Origin: Rhodobacter sp.
GTDB taxonomy: Bacteria > Pseudomonadota > Alphaproteobacteria > Rhodobacterales > Rhodobacteraceae
Reading direction: 5' to 3'
NCBI GenBank assembly: GCA_027484145.1
Contig: JAIXUH010000014.1
Location: 29,623 to 93,622 of the forward strand
DNA length: 64,000 nt
Below, one piece after another: positions 19,390 to 28,544 of the stretch (its first letter is position 1; every line of letters begins with the position of its first letter). The notes under the pieces are model-generated. The model did not search any database. It was not told where the DNA came from and was given only the letters and a program-made list of their open reading frames with translations. The translations under genes were made by a program, and so were the position numbers.

Positions 19390-21006
19390 ATGCAGCTGAT
19401 TGACCTGCTTCGCAAGGAATCCGAGCCGCGACTGCGGTTGATCCTGACGCTTTCGATGTTGTCGGGTGCCTCCAATGCTGCGCTGGTTGCGCTGATCAAC
19501 GCCGGCGCATCGGCGGTGTATTCAAGCAACGCCGCCACGCGTGAATTCATTCTGTTTCTGTTGGTGCTGGTGATCTTTGGTGTGACCAAGGTGAAGGCAG
19601 AGGTGGCCGGAAAAGAGCTGTTTGATGCGGCCATGGCCCGGCAGCGCGTGCGCCTGATGGAAAAGCTGCTGTTTGTCCGGCTTGACCGGCTGGAGCGGAT
19701 GCGAAACACCGACATTATCGCGTCCAGCGCCCGCAACATCGGCCATGTCGTGCAGGCATCCGATGTGATCGTCTATGGCCTGCAATCCATGTTCATGCTG
19801 GTCTTCTGTGCGATCTATCTTCTGTATCTGTCGCCTGCCGCCTTCGTGGCCGTTGGCGCGGGTCTTGCCGTGGCGGCGATGTATCGTCACTCCAGCCGCG
19901 AACAGGCCCGCACCGGCCAAGAGCGCATCATCTCTACAGACAGCGACCTGTCACACATGATGGCTGAAACGCTGCGCGGGTTCATGGAAGTCAAGCTGAA
20001 CGCCGAACGCCGCACTGCGATACATCGCACCTATAATGATCTGGTCGTGGTCAACAGCAAACTGGTGAACGAAGCCACCCGCGACACGGTGCAGGCGCGG
20101 ATGGTGATCCAGTCGATCTTCTATTGGGTCATTGCGGCCGTCGTCTTTCTGATCCCACGGTTCTCGAATGTCTATTCGGTTGAGATTCTGGAAATCACCG
20201 CCGTTGTGCTGTTCCTGATCGGCTATCTGGCCGGTTTTCTGGACATCATCCCGATGGTCGGGCGAACCAATGCCGCGCTGAAGGGCTTGGCCAAGCTGGA
20301 AGCCGAGCTTGACGAATTGGCCGAAGAACAGCAGGCCAATACCCCACCGATCGAGGCGTTCCAGTCACTGGAACTTCGGGGCTTGACCTATACCTACACG
20401 GATCCGGATGGCAGCAACGGCTTTTCCCTTGGCCCGATCGATCTGTCACTTCGGGCGGGGCAATTGCTGTACATTATCGGGGGCAACGGGTCCGGCAAAT
20501 CGACCTTGATCAAGTCGCTGACTGGGCTTTATGCCAGTGCATGTGACGGTGTCTGGCTGAACGGCGAACAGGTTCGCCCGGATACGGTCAATCGCCTCCG
20601 CAGTGTGTTTTCGCTTGTCATGAGCGACTTCCACCTGTTCGAACGGTTCTACGGCTATGAAAATGCCGATCCCAAGCAGATCACACTCTGGCTGGATCGC
20701 ATGGGGCTAGCGCACAAGGTGCGCTTTGAAAACGGCACCTTCTCGACCCGAAAGCTTTCGACCGGCCAGCGAAAACGTTTGGCGCTGATCACGATGCTGG
20801 TCGAAGACCGCCCGGTGTTCATCTTTGACGAATGGGCGGCAGAACAGGACCCGCACTTCCGCGATGTCTTCTATAACGAGCTGCTTCCAGACCTGCGCAA
20901 CAGGGGTAAGGCCGTGATCTCGGTCACGCATGACCAAAACTTCCTGGGGAATGCCGATATGGTCGTCAGGCTTGAATACGGGAGGATCGTGGCCCCCGAA
21001 AGCTGA
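19390..21006 (+). CDS. ABC exporter of the PvdE/SyrD type (fused membrane and ATPase domains)
   Basis: The 538-residue half-size exporter has an N-terminal domain with about six hydrophobic helices (residues 1-290) and a C-terminal ATPase. Visible motifs are Walker A GGNGSGKST, the signature LSTGQRKRL and Walker B FIFDEWAAEQDP. The DEWAAEQDP form is typical of the cyclic-peptide/siderophore exporter family (SyrD, PvdE). The ATG at 19390 is preceded by AAGG; a TTG 18 bp upstream would add six residues and is less likely. It follows the phosphatase by 31 bp and probably exports the polyketide or an intermediate. Confidence 0.88.
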   Translation: MQLIDLLRKESEPRLRLILTLSMLSGASNAALVALINAGASAVYSSNAATREFILFLLVLVIFGVTKVKAEVAGKELFDAAMARQRVRLMEKLLFVRLDRLERMRNTDIIASSARNIGHVVQASDVIVYGLQSMFMLVFCAIYLLYLSPAAFVAVGAGLAVAAMYRHSSREQARTGQERIISTDSDLSHMMAETLRGFMEVKLNAERRTAIHRTYNDLVVVNSKLVNEATRDTVQARMVIQSIFYWVIAAVVFLIPRFSNVYSVEILEITAVVLFLIGYLAGFLDIIPMVGRTNAALKGLAKLEAELDELAEEQQANTPPIEAFQSLELRGLTYTYTDPDGSNGFSLGPIDLSLRAGQLLYIIGGNGSGKSTLIKSLTGLYASACDGVWLNGEQVRPDTVNRLRSVFSLVMSDFHLFERFYGYENADPKQITLWLDRMGLAHKVRFENGTFSTRKLSTGQRKRLALITMLVEDRPVFIFDEWAAEQDPHFRDVFYNELLPDLRNRGKAVISVTHDQNFLGNADMVVRLEYGRIVAPES

Positions 21007-21114
21007 CCAAAGAAGAGTTACGACACGACTCGCCGAATGCCGCCAACCTCACCGGAAATACGGACACCGGGGCCAAGCGCACTCTGATACACCGTTTAAG
21101 CAAGGAGAATTCTA

Positions 21115-21699
21115 ATGAGCAAAGCAGAAGCCGTCGCCGCCGAAAAAGCCGCTGAAACCGCCGCCCCGACACGGGCCCCGGTTCCAAAAGCTGAAGCGGA
21201 TGTTCTGATCGACAAACACATGCTGGGCGCCATGGGCGTGGGCCTTGTGCCGATCCCCGTGATCGACCTGATCGGCGTTGGTGCCATCCAGTTCACCATG
21301 ATCCGCAAGCTGGCCGTTCTATATGGCGTCGAGGCTTCGGATGCACGTGTGCGGACTGTCCTGATGTCGCTGTTGGGCGGTTCCGTCCCGGCCTTTGGGG
21401 CGCTGCCGCTGTTTTCACTTGTCCAGATGATCCCCGTAATCGGCTGGACGGTTGGTGCAGGCGCGGCATCCATTCTGTCGGGCGCCTCGACCTATGCGGT
21501 TGGTCATACCATGCGTCGCCACTTCGAATCCGGCGGCACGGTTGACGACTTCAAGGCAGAGGCTGCGAAGGAAACCTTCAAGGATCTGATGGAAAAAGGA
21601 AAGTCTGCGGCAAAGTACGTCAGCCGTCGCGGAAAGGCCGATCCGGCAGAAGCTGCGGCGACACCAAAACCGGCAACCACTGAACCGGCTGCTTCTTGA
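21115..21699 (+). CDS. DUF697/YcjF-like membrane protein
   Basis: A 194-residue protein with an Ala/Glu/Lys-rich N-terminus (1-35), a central pair of hydrophobic stretches (about 40-130, including GVGLVPIPVIDLIGVGAIQF) and a charged, Ala/Pro-rich tail. The central block, with the early VPIPxxDL pattern, matches the DUF697/YcjF family, small membrane proteins often linked to GTPases or stress operons. A strong AAGGAG lies 8 bp before the ATG. The 108 bp gap after the exporter gene leaves room for its own promoter. Function is unknown; its position ties it to the three following membrane-protein genes. Confidence 0.7.
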   Translation: MSKAEAVAAEKAAETAAPTRAPVPKAEADVLIDKHMLGAMGVGLVPIPVIDLIGVGAIQFTMIRKLAVLYGVEASDARVRTVLMSLLGGSVPAFGALPLFSLVQMIPVIGWTVGAGAASILSGASTYAVGHTMRRHFESGGTVDDFKAEAAKETFKDLMEKGKSAAKYVSRRGKADPAEAAATPKPATTEPAAS

Positions 21700-21752
21700 A
21701 ATGAACGCGGGTTCGGCCCCGCCGAACCCGTCCCCAATTGAGGTGGCATCGC

Positions 21753-22565
21753 ATGCGCAGACTTGCTGCGAAAGGTTTCTTGGGACTTCTTCTTGTGGTG
21801 ACGCTCGTCGTCTACTTCATCCCCGAGATATTCATAACCGTCGGTCCCGGCGAAGCCGCTGTCCACTGGCGTCGTTTCTTTGGCGGCACGGTGACGGATG
21901 TCGTCCGAGGGGAAGGGCTGCAAGTCATCTTCCCGTGGGACGAGCTTTACATCTATGACACCCGCGTCCAACAGGTTGAACGGTCTTTGCCGATCCTGAC
22001 AAGCGAAGGGCTGATGGCCACCGCCGTCATTTCGATCCGCTTTCAGCCGGACCGCAATCTTCTGGGCAAGTTGCACCAGCGGGTCGGCCCGGATTATGCC
22101 GCCAAGGTGGTGATCCCCGAGGTCGAAGGTGCGGTTCGAAAGGCGCTTGGCGGGCTGGACTCTGCCGGCCTCTACACGCGAAGCGGCGATCTCATTCAGG
22201 ACAGCGTGGCAGAAGTATCCGAAGCTCTGGCGCAGAATTACCTCCAGATCGACGATGTCGTGATCCAGCGGATCATTCTGCCAGAGGTCTTGCAAGATGC
22301 GGTCATCGAAAAGGCGCGTCAGCAGCAGGTCGCAGATTCGTATGTCTATCGTCTGAAGGCCGCCGAAAGCGAGGCAGCGCGGCTGAAGATCGAGGCCGAC
22401 AGTTACGCAGCCTACAACGAGGTCATCAGCAAGACTCTGACTCCCGAACTTTTGACCTGGGAAGGGGTGCGCGCAACAAAGGACATCGCGACGTCTGAAA
22501 ACTCGAAAGTCATCATCATGGGCAATGGCAAGGATGGCCTGCCCGTTATCCTGAACAGTGATTGA
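21753..22565 (+). CDS. SPFH/Band-7 (prohibitin-like) membrane protein
   Basis: A 270-residue protein with an N-terminal signal-anchor (LLLVVTLVVYFIP, residues 9-24), then the SPFH core beginning VGPGEAAVHWRRFFGGTV, and a helical region rich in Ala/Glu (about 180-235) typical of stomatin/prohibitin proteins. It ends shortly after GNGKDGLPVIL. The ATG at 21753 is preceded by GAGGTGG; an in-frame TTG 15 bp upstream was not chosen. SPFH proteins form membrane rings that organise or protect membrane proteins. Its 3' end overlaps or abuts the next gene, suggesting translational coupling. Confidence 0.85.
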   Translation: MRRLAAKGFLGLLLVVTLVVYFIPEIFITVGPGEAAVHWRRFFGGTVTDVVRGEGLQVIFPWDELYIYDTRVQQVERSLPILTSEGLMATAVISIRFQPDRNLLGKLHQRVGPDYAAKVVIPEVEGAVRKALGGLDSAGLYTRSGDLIQDSVAEVSEALAQNYLQIDDVVIQRIILPEVLQDAVIEKARQQQVADSYVYRLKAAESEAARLKIEADSYAAYNEVISKTLTPELLTWEGVRATKDIATSENSKVIIMGNGKDGLPVILNSD

Positions 22566-22575
22566 GAGACTGACC

Positions 22576-23913
22576 GTGGATAACAGGCTGATTTACCTCG
22601 TCTACTTCCTGCTGATGACGACTGGCGCCTTTCTGACGATCCAGGTCATCCTTGCGATCGGCTCCCGAAAGGCCGTGCGCTGGAAGGCTTTGGCCGCGTT
22701 CATGGCCTTGGTCGGAGTGATCGCTGGCTATTACTTCTGGGAAACCTCACTCCGGTTGGATTCATTGGCAGGCGCGCGGCGCGAATATGCCCGCTCGGCC
22801 GAGGTGACGACCCGTATAGCCGTCCCGTGGATCGATAACGAAAATGCCTTTCTGACTGGCGCGAACCGCGCGGCCGCCGAGATCAATGCCACGCCAATCA
22901 AGGTGTTTCTGCCCGATGGCAGTGAAAAGGCCTTGAACGTGGAAATCGTGCCGTTTCCCTATGTAAAGGGACAGGCGGGCGATGTGGCAAAGCAGATTGC
23001 GCGTGATCCGTCGATCGCGGGCGTGATTGGTCATCCCGACATTGACGGTGCGATTCAGGCATCTGCCACCTATGATGCCGCCAAGGTTTTGTATTTTGCG
23101 CCGACGATCCGTCTGGCCCAACTGACGGAGCATGGCTTTCCGGCTGTCTTCCGGCTCAGCCCAAGCGACGCAGAAGTGGCCGCCGCAATTGCCGACTTTG
23201 CCGACAAGAATGGTCTGTTCAACATCGTCATCGTCTCGCCGCGCAGCGAATATGGCTATGATCTGTTCCAGATCTACAAGGGTGAAATCTCTGCCCTGAG
23301 TTCATCGCAGGATCAGGCTGACGCGCCCCATGTGCGCCGGTTCATCTCGTACTCGCCCGAGTTGCGCCGCTTTGACGAGATCATCACAAGCTTCATCGAT
23401 ACGGCAACACGCGAACAGATGCAGGTTGATCTGGTGGTTGTGCTTGGCACCTCGCCGGCAGAGGCCGCGCTTTTGCAGCAGATGCGCCAGCGCAATCTTC
23501 GTGCAGCGGTTCTCTGCCTGCCGGGCTTGAAAGACGAGGCAATCAATCTGGTCAAGTCCACGCCAGACAGCATGGCGGGCACGATCTATGTTCTGTCCTA
23601 TGGTGACCCCAAACCCGACCCAAGCGATCCGGCCACCAGCGAAATCGCGTCAAGCGAAGTTCTGGGCTATGACACGGTCAAGCTGATGGCAGAGGCTTGG
23701 AAACGCACCGGATCGACCGAAGCCCTTGAAGCTGCATTGTCGCTGCGGGCGATGCCGGATTGGAAGTTGGGCAGTCTGCCGCTTGATTTCCTGCCAACGG
23801 GCGCGGTGACGAACATGCCGATCCGCGTGGAAAAGCTCGACCCGGCCTTGGGCGGCCAGCCTCAGGTTGTCTATGAAAAACAAGTTCAGGACGCACCGCA
23901 ATCGCCACCCTGA
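22576..23913 (+). CDS. Membrane-anchored type-1 periplasmic-binding-like protein
   Basis: About 445 residues with two N-terminal membrane helices (roughly 5-27 and 37-56) followed by a large extracytoplasmic domain resembling the branched-chain amino-acid/receptor ligand-binding fold (blocks such as IAGVIGHPDIDGAIQAS, FAPTIRLAQL, VFRLSPSD and ETASSEVLGYDTVKLM-like C-terminus). Typical binding proteins are secreted or lipid-anchored; a two-helix anchor is unusual. GTG at 22576 has GAGAG upstream; GTG at 22558 would overlap the SPFH gene by 8 bp. No permease or ATPase gene is adjacent, so it may be a sensor or scaffold rather than part of an importer. The role is unknown. Confidence 0.65.
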   Translation: MDNRLIYLVYFLLMTTGAFLTIQVILAIGSRKAVRWKALAAFMALVGVIAGYYFWETSLRLDSLAGARREYARSAEVTTRIAVPWIDNENAFLTGANRAAAEINATPIKVFLPDGSEKALNVEIVPFPYVKGQAGDVAKQIARDPSIAGVIGHPDIDGAIQASATYDAAKVLYFAPTIRLAQLTEHGFPAVFRLSPSDAEVAAAIADFADKNGLFNIVIVSPRSEYGYDLFQIYKGEISALSSSQDQADAPHVRRFISYSPELRRFDEIITSFIDTATREQMQVDLVVVLGTSPAEAALLQQMRQRNLRAAVLCLPGLKDEAINLVKSTPDSMAGTIYVLSYGDPKPDPSDPATSEIASSEVLGYDTVKLMAEAWKRTGSTEALEAALSLRAMPDWKLGSLPLDFLPTGAVTNMPIRVEKLDPALGGQPQVVYEKQVQDAPQSPP

Positions 23914-23937
23914 CCTGCCTCAGTGGGAGAAGCAGAC

Positions 23938-24099
23938 ATGCACATACCCTTCTTCATCTATCTTGGCCTGTGTCTGGTCGTGGCCGTGATGGGCATGAAC
24001 CGGAAGATGGGATTTTACGGCTATCTCTTTGCCTCGATCGTGCTGACGCCCCTTATCGGGGGGTTGCTGGTGCTGGTTTCGGGTCCGCGCAAACAGTGA
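23938..24099 (+). CDS. Small two-helix membrane protein (53 aa)
   Basis: A 53-residue reading frame starts at an ATG with GGGAGAAG upstream, 24 bp after the binding-like gene. It is almost entirely hydrophobic: one helix from about residue 4 to 19 (FFIYLGLCLVVAVMG) and a second from about 28 to 48 (GYLFASIVLTPLIGGLLVLV), with a basic RKMG turn between. It is the last gene of the run and its 3' end overlaps the convergent phosphopantetheinyl transferase gene by 47 bp. No family is recognised. Confidence 0.6.
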   Translation: MHIPFFIYLGLCLVVAVMGMNRKMGFYGYLFASIVLTPLIGGLLVLVSGPRKQ

Positions 24100-24781
24100 C
24101 CTTTGCCAGCGCGACCTCTGGCAGGGCGGAGCCCGACAACACGGTGACCTCATAGGTCCGGCAGCCATATGCGACGTGGTGGTTCAGGTTGCCCGTTTCA
24201 TCCAGCACGCAAAGGGTGCGGGGCGCCCCGGCAAAACCAAGTCCGGCCGCCTTCAGGATAGCCTCCTTGAACCGCCAGATTTGCAGGAACAGGGCGCGCT
24301 GCGCCAAGGGCTGATCGGCCAGCAAAGCGAGGGCAGCCAATTCTTCATCGCAGAAAACCTGTCCCGCGATGCCCAAAAGGCCATCAGTTCCCAGCCTTAG
24401 GCCGAGTTCAAGATCACATCCCACAGCGACAGGAGAAAAGGCGACCGCAACCCATGGGCCAGAGTGGCTGATGCTGAAATGCCATCCGGCATCCTTGGCT
24501 TCCGGCTTGCCAAGCGTGTCAAGCACGATGCCAATTTCCAAAGCGGCGCGCCCCGTTACCAGCGAAAGCACCCGCCGCGTGATAGAGCGGCCGAGAACAA
24601 AACTTGCCCGGGCCGTTTCATCACGAAAAGCCTGTGCCCGGTGACGCTCTGACTCTGACAGCAGGTCAAGCGAAACCAAGGCCAAGGCTTCGGGCCAGTC
24701 AATCTTTGCCATCACGCAAACGGTCGGCTGACCGCTGAACAACTCAGCGGAAAGGGATGCCAAAGGGTGAAGCATCGCCAT
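24053..24781 (-). CDS. 4'-phosphopantetheinyl transferase (Sfp/EntD superfamily)
   Basis: A 242-residue protein. The family motifs are visible: FSISHSG followed by VAVAFSPVAVGCDLE (Mg-binding Asp and Glu) in the middle, and WRFKEAILKAAGLG (the WxxKEAxxK helix) in the C-terminal half. These enzymes transfer phosphopantetheine from CoA to the carrier serine, so this one can activate the nine or more ACPs of the neighbouring PKS. The ATG at 24781 has an AGGG upstream; a TTG at 24796 is the longer alternative. It is convergent with the membrane cassette and lies 152 bp downstream of the amine oxidase gene on the same strand. Confidence 0.9.
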   Translation of the reverse strand: MAMLHPLASLSAELFSGQPTVCVMAKIDWPEALALVSLDLLSESERHRAQAFRDETARASFVLGRSITRRVLSLVTGRAALEIGIVLDTLGKPEAKDAGWHFSISHSGPWVAVAFSPVAVGCDLELGLRLGTDGLLGIAGQVFCDEELAALALLADQPLAQRALFLQIWRFKEAILKAAGLGFAGAPRTLCVLDETGNLNHHVAYGCRTYEVTVLSGSALPEVALAKVTVCADPKPAPATPR

Positions 24782-24933
24782 GTCGAACCCTGCCAAAAGA
24801 CCGCCCTCACCTTAGGCAGGGGGGCGCGACAATACCATGCCCCCTGATCTCCAATACTGCGGCGCTCTGGCGACGAGATGGCTCCGGAACGCTTTCTTTC
24901 AGCCCGGAGAGAGGGTCAGAAATCTGGTGAACA

Positions 24934-26283
24934 TCAGTTCTGCGCCAATATCCTCCGGGCGACGTCGCGCCCCGACAACACCGCACCATGCGCGGTCCCG
25001 AAGTAGTCAGAAGAAGTGGCTTCTCCTGCGAACCAGAGTTGCCCGTCCCAGTCTGCCCCAGCCATCTTGCGGCGGGTTTTCGGGCTGCTGCCGACGGGGT
25101 TAAAGCTGTAGCTGCCAACCGCATACTGATCTTGTCCCCAGCGGCTGATCTGTGCGGCAATTGGTGCGGGAAAGCGCGTGCCGAACATGGAACGCAACGC
25201 CTCATGCGCGGCGGCGGCTGTCGCGCGGTCACTCAGCATTTCGATGTCAGATGCCGCATCGGCAGCATGAAAACCCAGCAGAACCGGGGCACGAAGGGTC
25301 CGCGCCAAAGACACCCATTCCGCCCAATAGCCTGCCTTTGGGCCCAGCCAGCCTATCCAGTCTACATCATCGGGCCAGTGAACACGGTCGAACCGCAACC
25401 AGCACTTGTTCAAAAGCCCCATGCGCAGCCCGTTGATCGCAGCCAACCGGTCGGGCGCAAGCGGCTGCGCAAAACGCACCCGACCCGATTGCAGCACGCC
25501 AAGGGGCAGGGTGCAAATCACGGCATCAGCAGGAATCCGAGTCCCATCGGCAAGACGCACTTCGCCGGTTGCAATGTCAGTCACCACAGCCGATAGGCGG
25601 ATATCCAGCCCCTGCGCAAGATGGGTTACGATCTGGTCAAACCCATCGGGAAACAGCACATCCGGCCCATCAAACTCCTCCGACTCTTGCCCATACCAAG
25701 CTGACAAAAGGCGCGCAGGGCTGCCATATTCCTGTTCCAGACGGCTGTTGACCAGATACATCACCAGCCGCCGCAATTCTGGCGTCGCGGCGCGCCAGTC
25801 AGCCGAAGCCTCAAGCGCAGCCATGACCGACACATCGTCATCCAGTCGCTCGGTTGCGTTCAAGGCACGTGCCAGAATGCGCTCGGCGGGGCGCAGATCG
25901 GGGTCAATCTCTGCCCCATCCGGCGCAAGAAGAAGCGATGCATCGTAGCTTGTCGGGACGACCCGTACCTTTGCGTCCCGCGCCAATGCGGTCAACGGGT
26001 TGCCGCTTTGGCCATGGATCCAGCTTGCGCCCAGATCCATCGGCAGGTCCGGCCACGCGCGGGATGTGTGGATGCGCCCGCCAATCCGCGCGCGGGCTTC
26101 GACGATGGTCACGCTATGCCCCGCGTCTTGCAAAGCGCGCGCCGCCGAAAGCCCCGCCAGTCCCGCACCGACGACCACGATCCGCTGCTGTGGCTGTGCG
26201 CCAAGGCGTTTACCGCCCAGACCCAAGGCCCCTGAGGCGCAAAAACCGGCAAGCAACCGCCGCCGCATAAGGAACCTGGTCAT
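24934..26283 (-). CDS. Flavin monoamine oxidase family protein, Tat-exported
   Basis: A 449-residue FAD enzyme. The N-terminus ([19 protein letters not shown]) is a twin-arginine-type signal, so the folded flavoprotein is probably exported. The dinucleotide-binding motif [16 protein letters not shown] follows near residue 36, then EARARIGGR, and the C-terminus has [19 protein letters not shown], the FAD-closing motif of the amine oxidase/polyamine oxidase family. It oxidises an amine to an aldehyde and releases ammonia and hydrogen peroxide. It could belong to the amine catabolism genes to its right or tailor a product to its left; strand and distance favour the former. Substrate is unknown. 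Confidence 0.85.
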   Translation of the reverse strand: MTRFLMRRRLLAGFCASGALGLGGKRLGAQPQQRIVVVGAGLAGLSAARALQDAGHSVTIVEARARIGGRIHTSRAWPDLPMDLGASWIHGQSGNPLTALARDAKVRVVPTSYDASLLLAPDGAEIDPDLRPAERILARALNATERLDDDVSVMAALEASADWRAATPELRRLVMYLVNSRLEQEYGSPARLLSAWYGQESEEFDGPDVLFPDGFDQIVTHLAQGLDIRLSAVVTDIATGEVRLADGTRIPADAVICTLPLGVLQSGRVRFAQPLAPDRLAAINGLRMGLLNKCWLRFDRVHWPDDVDWIGWLGPKAGYWAEWVSLARTLRAPVLLGFHAADAASDIEMLSDRATAAAAHEALRSMFGTRFPAPIAAQISRWGQDQYAVGSYSFNPVGSSPKTRRKMAGADWDGQLWFAGEATSSDYFGTAHGAVLSGRDVARRILAQN

Positions 26284-26523
26284 GGTATTCGCCCATCACA
26301 TCTTGGTAGGTGGTTATCTGAGGCCAACTGCCCGATCAACACCGCCACGGCGCAGGGCAGGGCGTCAAGACCGGCATGCTGAAATGTGTCGAAATCAAAT
26401 GAATAGGCTCAGAGCCGAGCAAGCATCACAGATCCCCAATCCTTGGAACTCACGGTCCATGACGTGTCCGGCCCTAAGGGGCAGGGTGGAATTGCCGCGC
26501 TTCATTTAGGTCAGGGGCTTGTA

Positions 26524-27204
26524 TCAGGCGGCATAAAGCTGGGCCGCGACGTCCTTGTTGCACAGAATGTGCTCTTCGGTTTCATGGCGTGCCGCGGCAA
26601 TGTCGCCTTTCGCCAAATGCCCAAGGATCCGTTCGTGGTAATCCAGGGACCGCCGCGACAGCAGGGTTTTCCGTAACAGCCGATAGCGGACCGGCATCGA
26701 CACCTCGTTCACGTAAACCATCACTTCAGAAATCGGGCGGTTGCCGCTTTCCTGAATGATCCGGTCGTGAAAAACTTGGTTCTCGGCGAAATAGCCGTCC
26801 AGATCATTGGTATCGAAACAGGCCGCCATCCTTTGGTTGCTTTCACGCAGGTCGACCAACAACCGGTCGATCGCGCGCCCCGACAATGACCCGATTACTA
26901 ACCCTTCCAGACTGGCGCGCAGATCATACAGGTGCTCGACATCTTCGACAGTATAGCTGCGAACCCGAAAGCCGCGCCGCTCGGCATATTCCACCAGCCC
27001 ACCCTGCAAAAGCATCCGCAGGCTTTCGCGCACCGGTCCGCGCGATGATCCGAACTCGGCCTCGATATCCTGTTCGCGCAAAGGCTCACCGGGGCTGTAA
27101 GCGCCCGTAATGATCTTGGTCCGCAGCACCCCCACAAGGTGCGACGACAAGGTGCGCGGCAAAGCTGATGTGACTGGCTTTTCTGGGCGTCGCAAGATGG
27201 TCAT
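26524..27204 (-). CDS. GntR-family transcriptional regulator, FCD subfamily
   Basis: A 226-residue regulator with an N-terminal winged helix (about 15-85: LREQDIEAEFGSSRGPVRESLRML, then an ERRGFRV wing) and a C-terminal all-helical FCD ligand domain with the usual metal ligands (an Asp/His around DGYFAENQVFHDR, and HERI and HETEEHI). It is the last gene of the importer/aminotransferase operon, 47 bp after it, so it probably regulates that operon in response to a carboxylic or amino acid ligand. Inverted repeats of the TTGTNNACAA type at 33774-33790 and 43049-43068 are the best candidate sites. Confidence 0.9.
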   Translation of the reverse strand: MTILRRPEKPVTSALPRTLSSHLVGVLRTKIITGAYSPGEPLREQDIEAEFGSSRGPVRESLRMLLQGGLVEYAERRGFRVRSYTVEDVEHLYDLRASLEGLVIGSLSGRAIDRLLVDLRESNQRMAACFDTNDLDGYFAENQVFHDRIIQESGNRPISEVMVYVNEVSMPVRYRLLRKTLLSRRSLDYHERILGHLAKGDIAAARHETEEHILCNKDVAAQLYAA

Positions 27205-27251
27205 TCGATTTCGCTTGATCTCGGAAACCTCGCTCTAGCACAGGCGGGCTT

Positions 27252-28544
27252 TCAGCCCAAGGGCATGGCGTGTCCGGCTGCATCAATGAGCGCGGCAAGT
27301 GTCGCCAATGCGTCGGACAGAGGTTCTGCCGCAATGTTAAGCGGGGGCACCAGCATCAGACATTCACCCGAAGCCCCGCCGCCATAGACAAGGATTTGTC
27401 GTTCCAGCATAGCGCGCTGCAAGGCTTGGGCGCGTGCCGGGTCTGGCTGGCCATCCGGGGTAAAGAATGCAACGGCCGCCTGTGCACCAGCAATCCGAAC
27501 ATCAGCCACCCCCGCCCGACCGCGCAACGGCATCAGCGCAGATGTCAGCAGTGGTTCGACAACAGTGCGAACATGCGACAGCAGATTGTCTGTGCGGATT
27601 ATCTGCAGCGTGGCCACAGCCATGGCACAGGCCAAGGGGTTGCCCTGAAACGTGCTGGTGTGCATCCCTGCAGGCCATTGGCCCAAAAAGCGCTCTCCGG
27701 CGGCCACGGCAGACAGGGGCAACCCGCCTGACAGCGCCTTGCCCATGATGACAAGGTCTGGGCTGATCCCGGCGTGATCAAAGCCGAACCAGTGCCCGGT
27801 TCGCCCGATGCCGTTCCAGATCTCGTCCAAAGCCAGCGGGATATCGTGCTGGCGGCACAGGTCTGACAGGCCCTGCAGGAATTCGCGTCCGGCGGCGATC
27901 AGGCCGCTGACAGCCTGAACCGCCTCCACCAAAACCAACGCCGGCAGATCTTGGGCGGCGGCCCTTTCGGCAAACAGCCCGGCGGCGGCAGCAAGGGCCT
28001 GATCGGCGGTCAGGCCGGGGCCGGGGTAAGGCAGCATATCCACCGATCCGGTCAGCAGCTGAAACGGTGCACGGATGCGCGCGCCCGACGTCAGGGACAA
28101 GGCACCAAGGGTGCGCCCATGATAGCCGCCGTCAAACGCCACCAGCCGTGTCCGCCCTGTTGCGAATTGCGCAGCCTTGATGGCGGCTTCAACCGCCTCG
28201 GCCCCGGAGTTCAGCAGTTGAATACGGGTAAGTCCGGGGGGGAGGATCGTCTGCAGTTCTTCGTAAAGCTTCGCCCGGAAGGGCGATGGCAGGCGTGTGC
28301 CGGTGTGCAGAATGCCAGTGGCCAAGGCGTCTTGCAGAACGGCCATATGTGCCGGATGTGCATGGCCAAGGCTGGTGGTAGCCGATCCGCAGACAAGGTC
28401 CAGATACTGCTGGCCACCTTGGGCGAAAAGCCATGGCCCATCGCCCCGCACAAAAACGGGCGGTTCTGGCACAAGGCGAAAGGTGTTGGCGGCAGTGCTT
28501 TCATGCGCGCGGGTCAACCGCAGGGTATTGGCCGGGTCAATCAT
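27252..28544 (-). CDS. Class III (PLP) aminotransferase, omega-amino acid type
   Basis: A 430-residue fold-type I aminotransferase. Visible blocks are GSATTSLGHAHP, NSGAEAVEAAIKAA (cofactor phosphate binding), GGYHGRTLGALSLTSG, LALDEIWNGIGRTGHWF (Asp that pairs with the PLP ring nitrogen) and the Lys of MGKALSGGLPLSAV. Such enzymes move the terminal amino group of omega-amino acids or diamines, giving semialdehydes. Its start overlaps the stop of the ABC ATPase gene by 4 bp (ATGA), so it is translated with the importer. Confidence 0.9.
   Translation of the reverse strand: MIDPANTLRLTRAHESTAANTFRLVPEPPVFVRGDGPWLFAQGGQQYLDLVCGSATTSLGHAHPAHMAVLQDALATGILHTGTRLPSPFRAKLYEELQTILPPGLTRIQLLNSGAEAVEAAIKAAQFATGRTRLVAFDGGYHGRTLGALSLTSGARIRAPFQLLTGSVDMLPYPGPGLTADQALAAAAGLFAERAAAQDLPALVLVEAVQAVSGLIAAGREFLQGLSDLCRQHDIPLALDEIWNGIGRTGHWFGFDHAGISPDLVIMGKALSGGLPLSAVAAGERFLGQWPAGMHTSTFQGNPLACAMAVATLQIIRTDNLLSHVRTVVEPLLTSALMPLRGRAGVADVRIAGAQAAVAFFTPDGQPDPARAQALQRAMLERQILVYGGGASGECLMLVPPLNIAAEPLSDALATLAALIDAAGHAMPLG

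Noticed and set aside
24817..24846. CAGGGGGGC/GCCCCCTG stem between the amine oxidase and PPTase genes as terminator
   Set aside because: The stem is imperfect, the loop long and there is no T run on either side.
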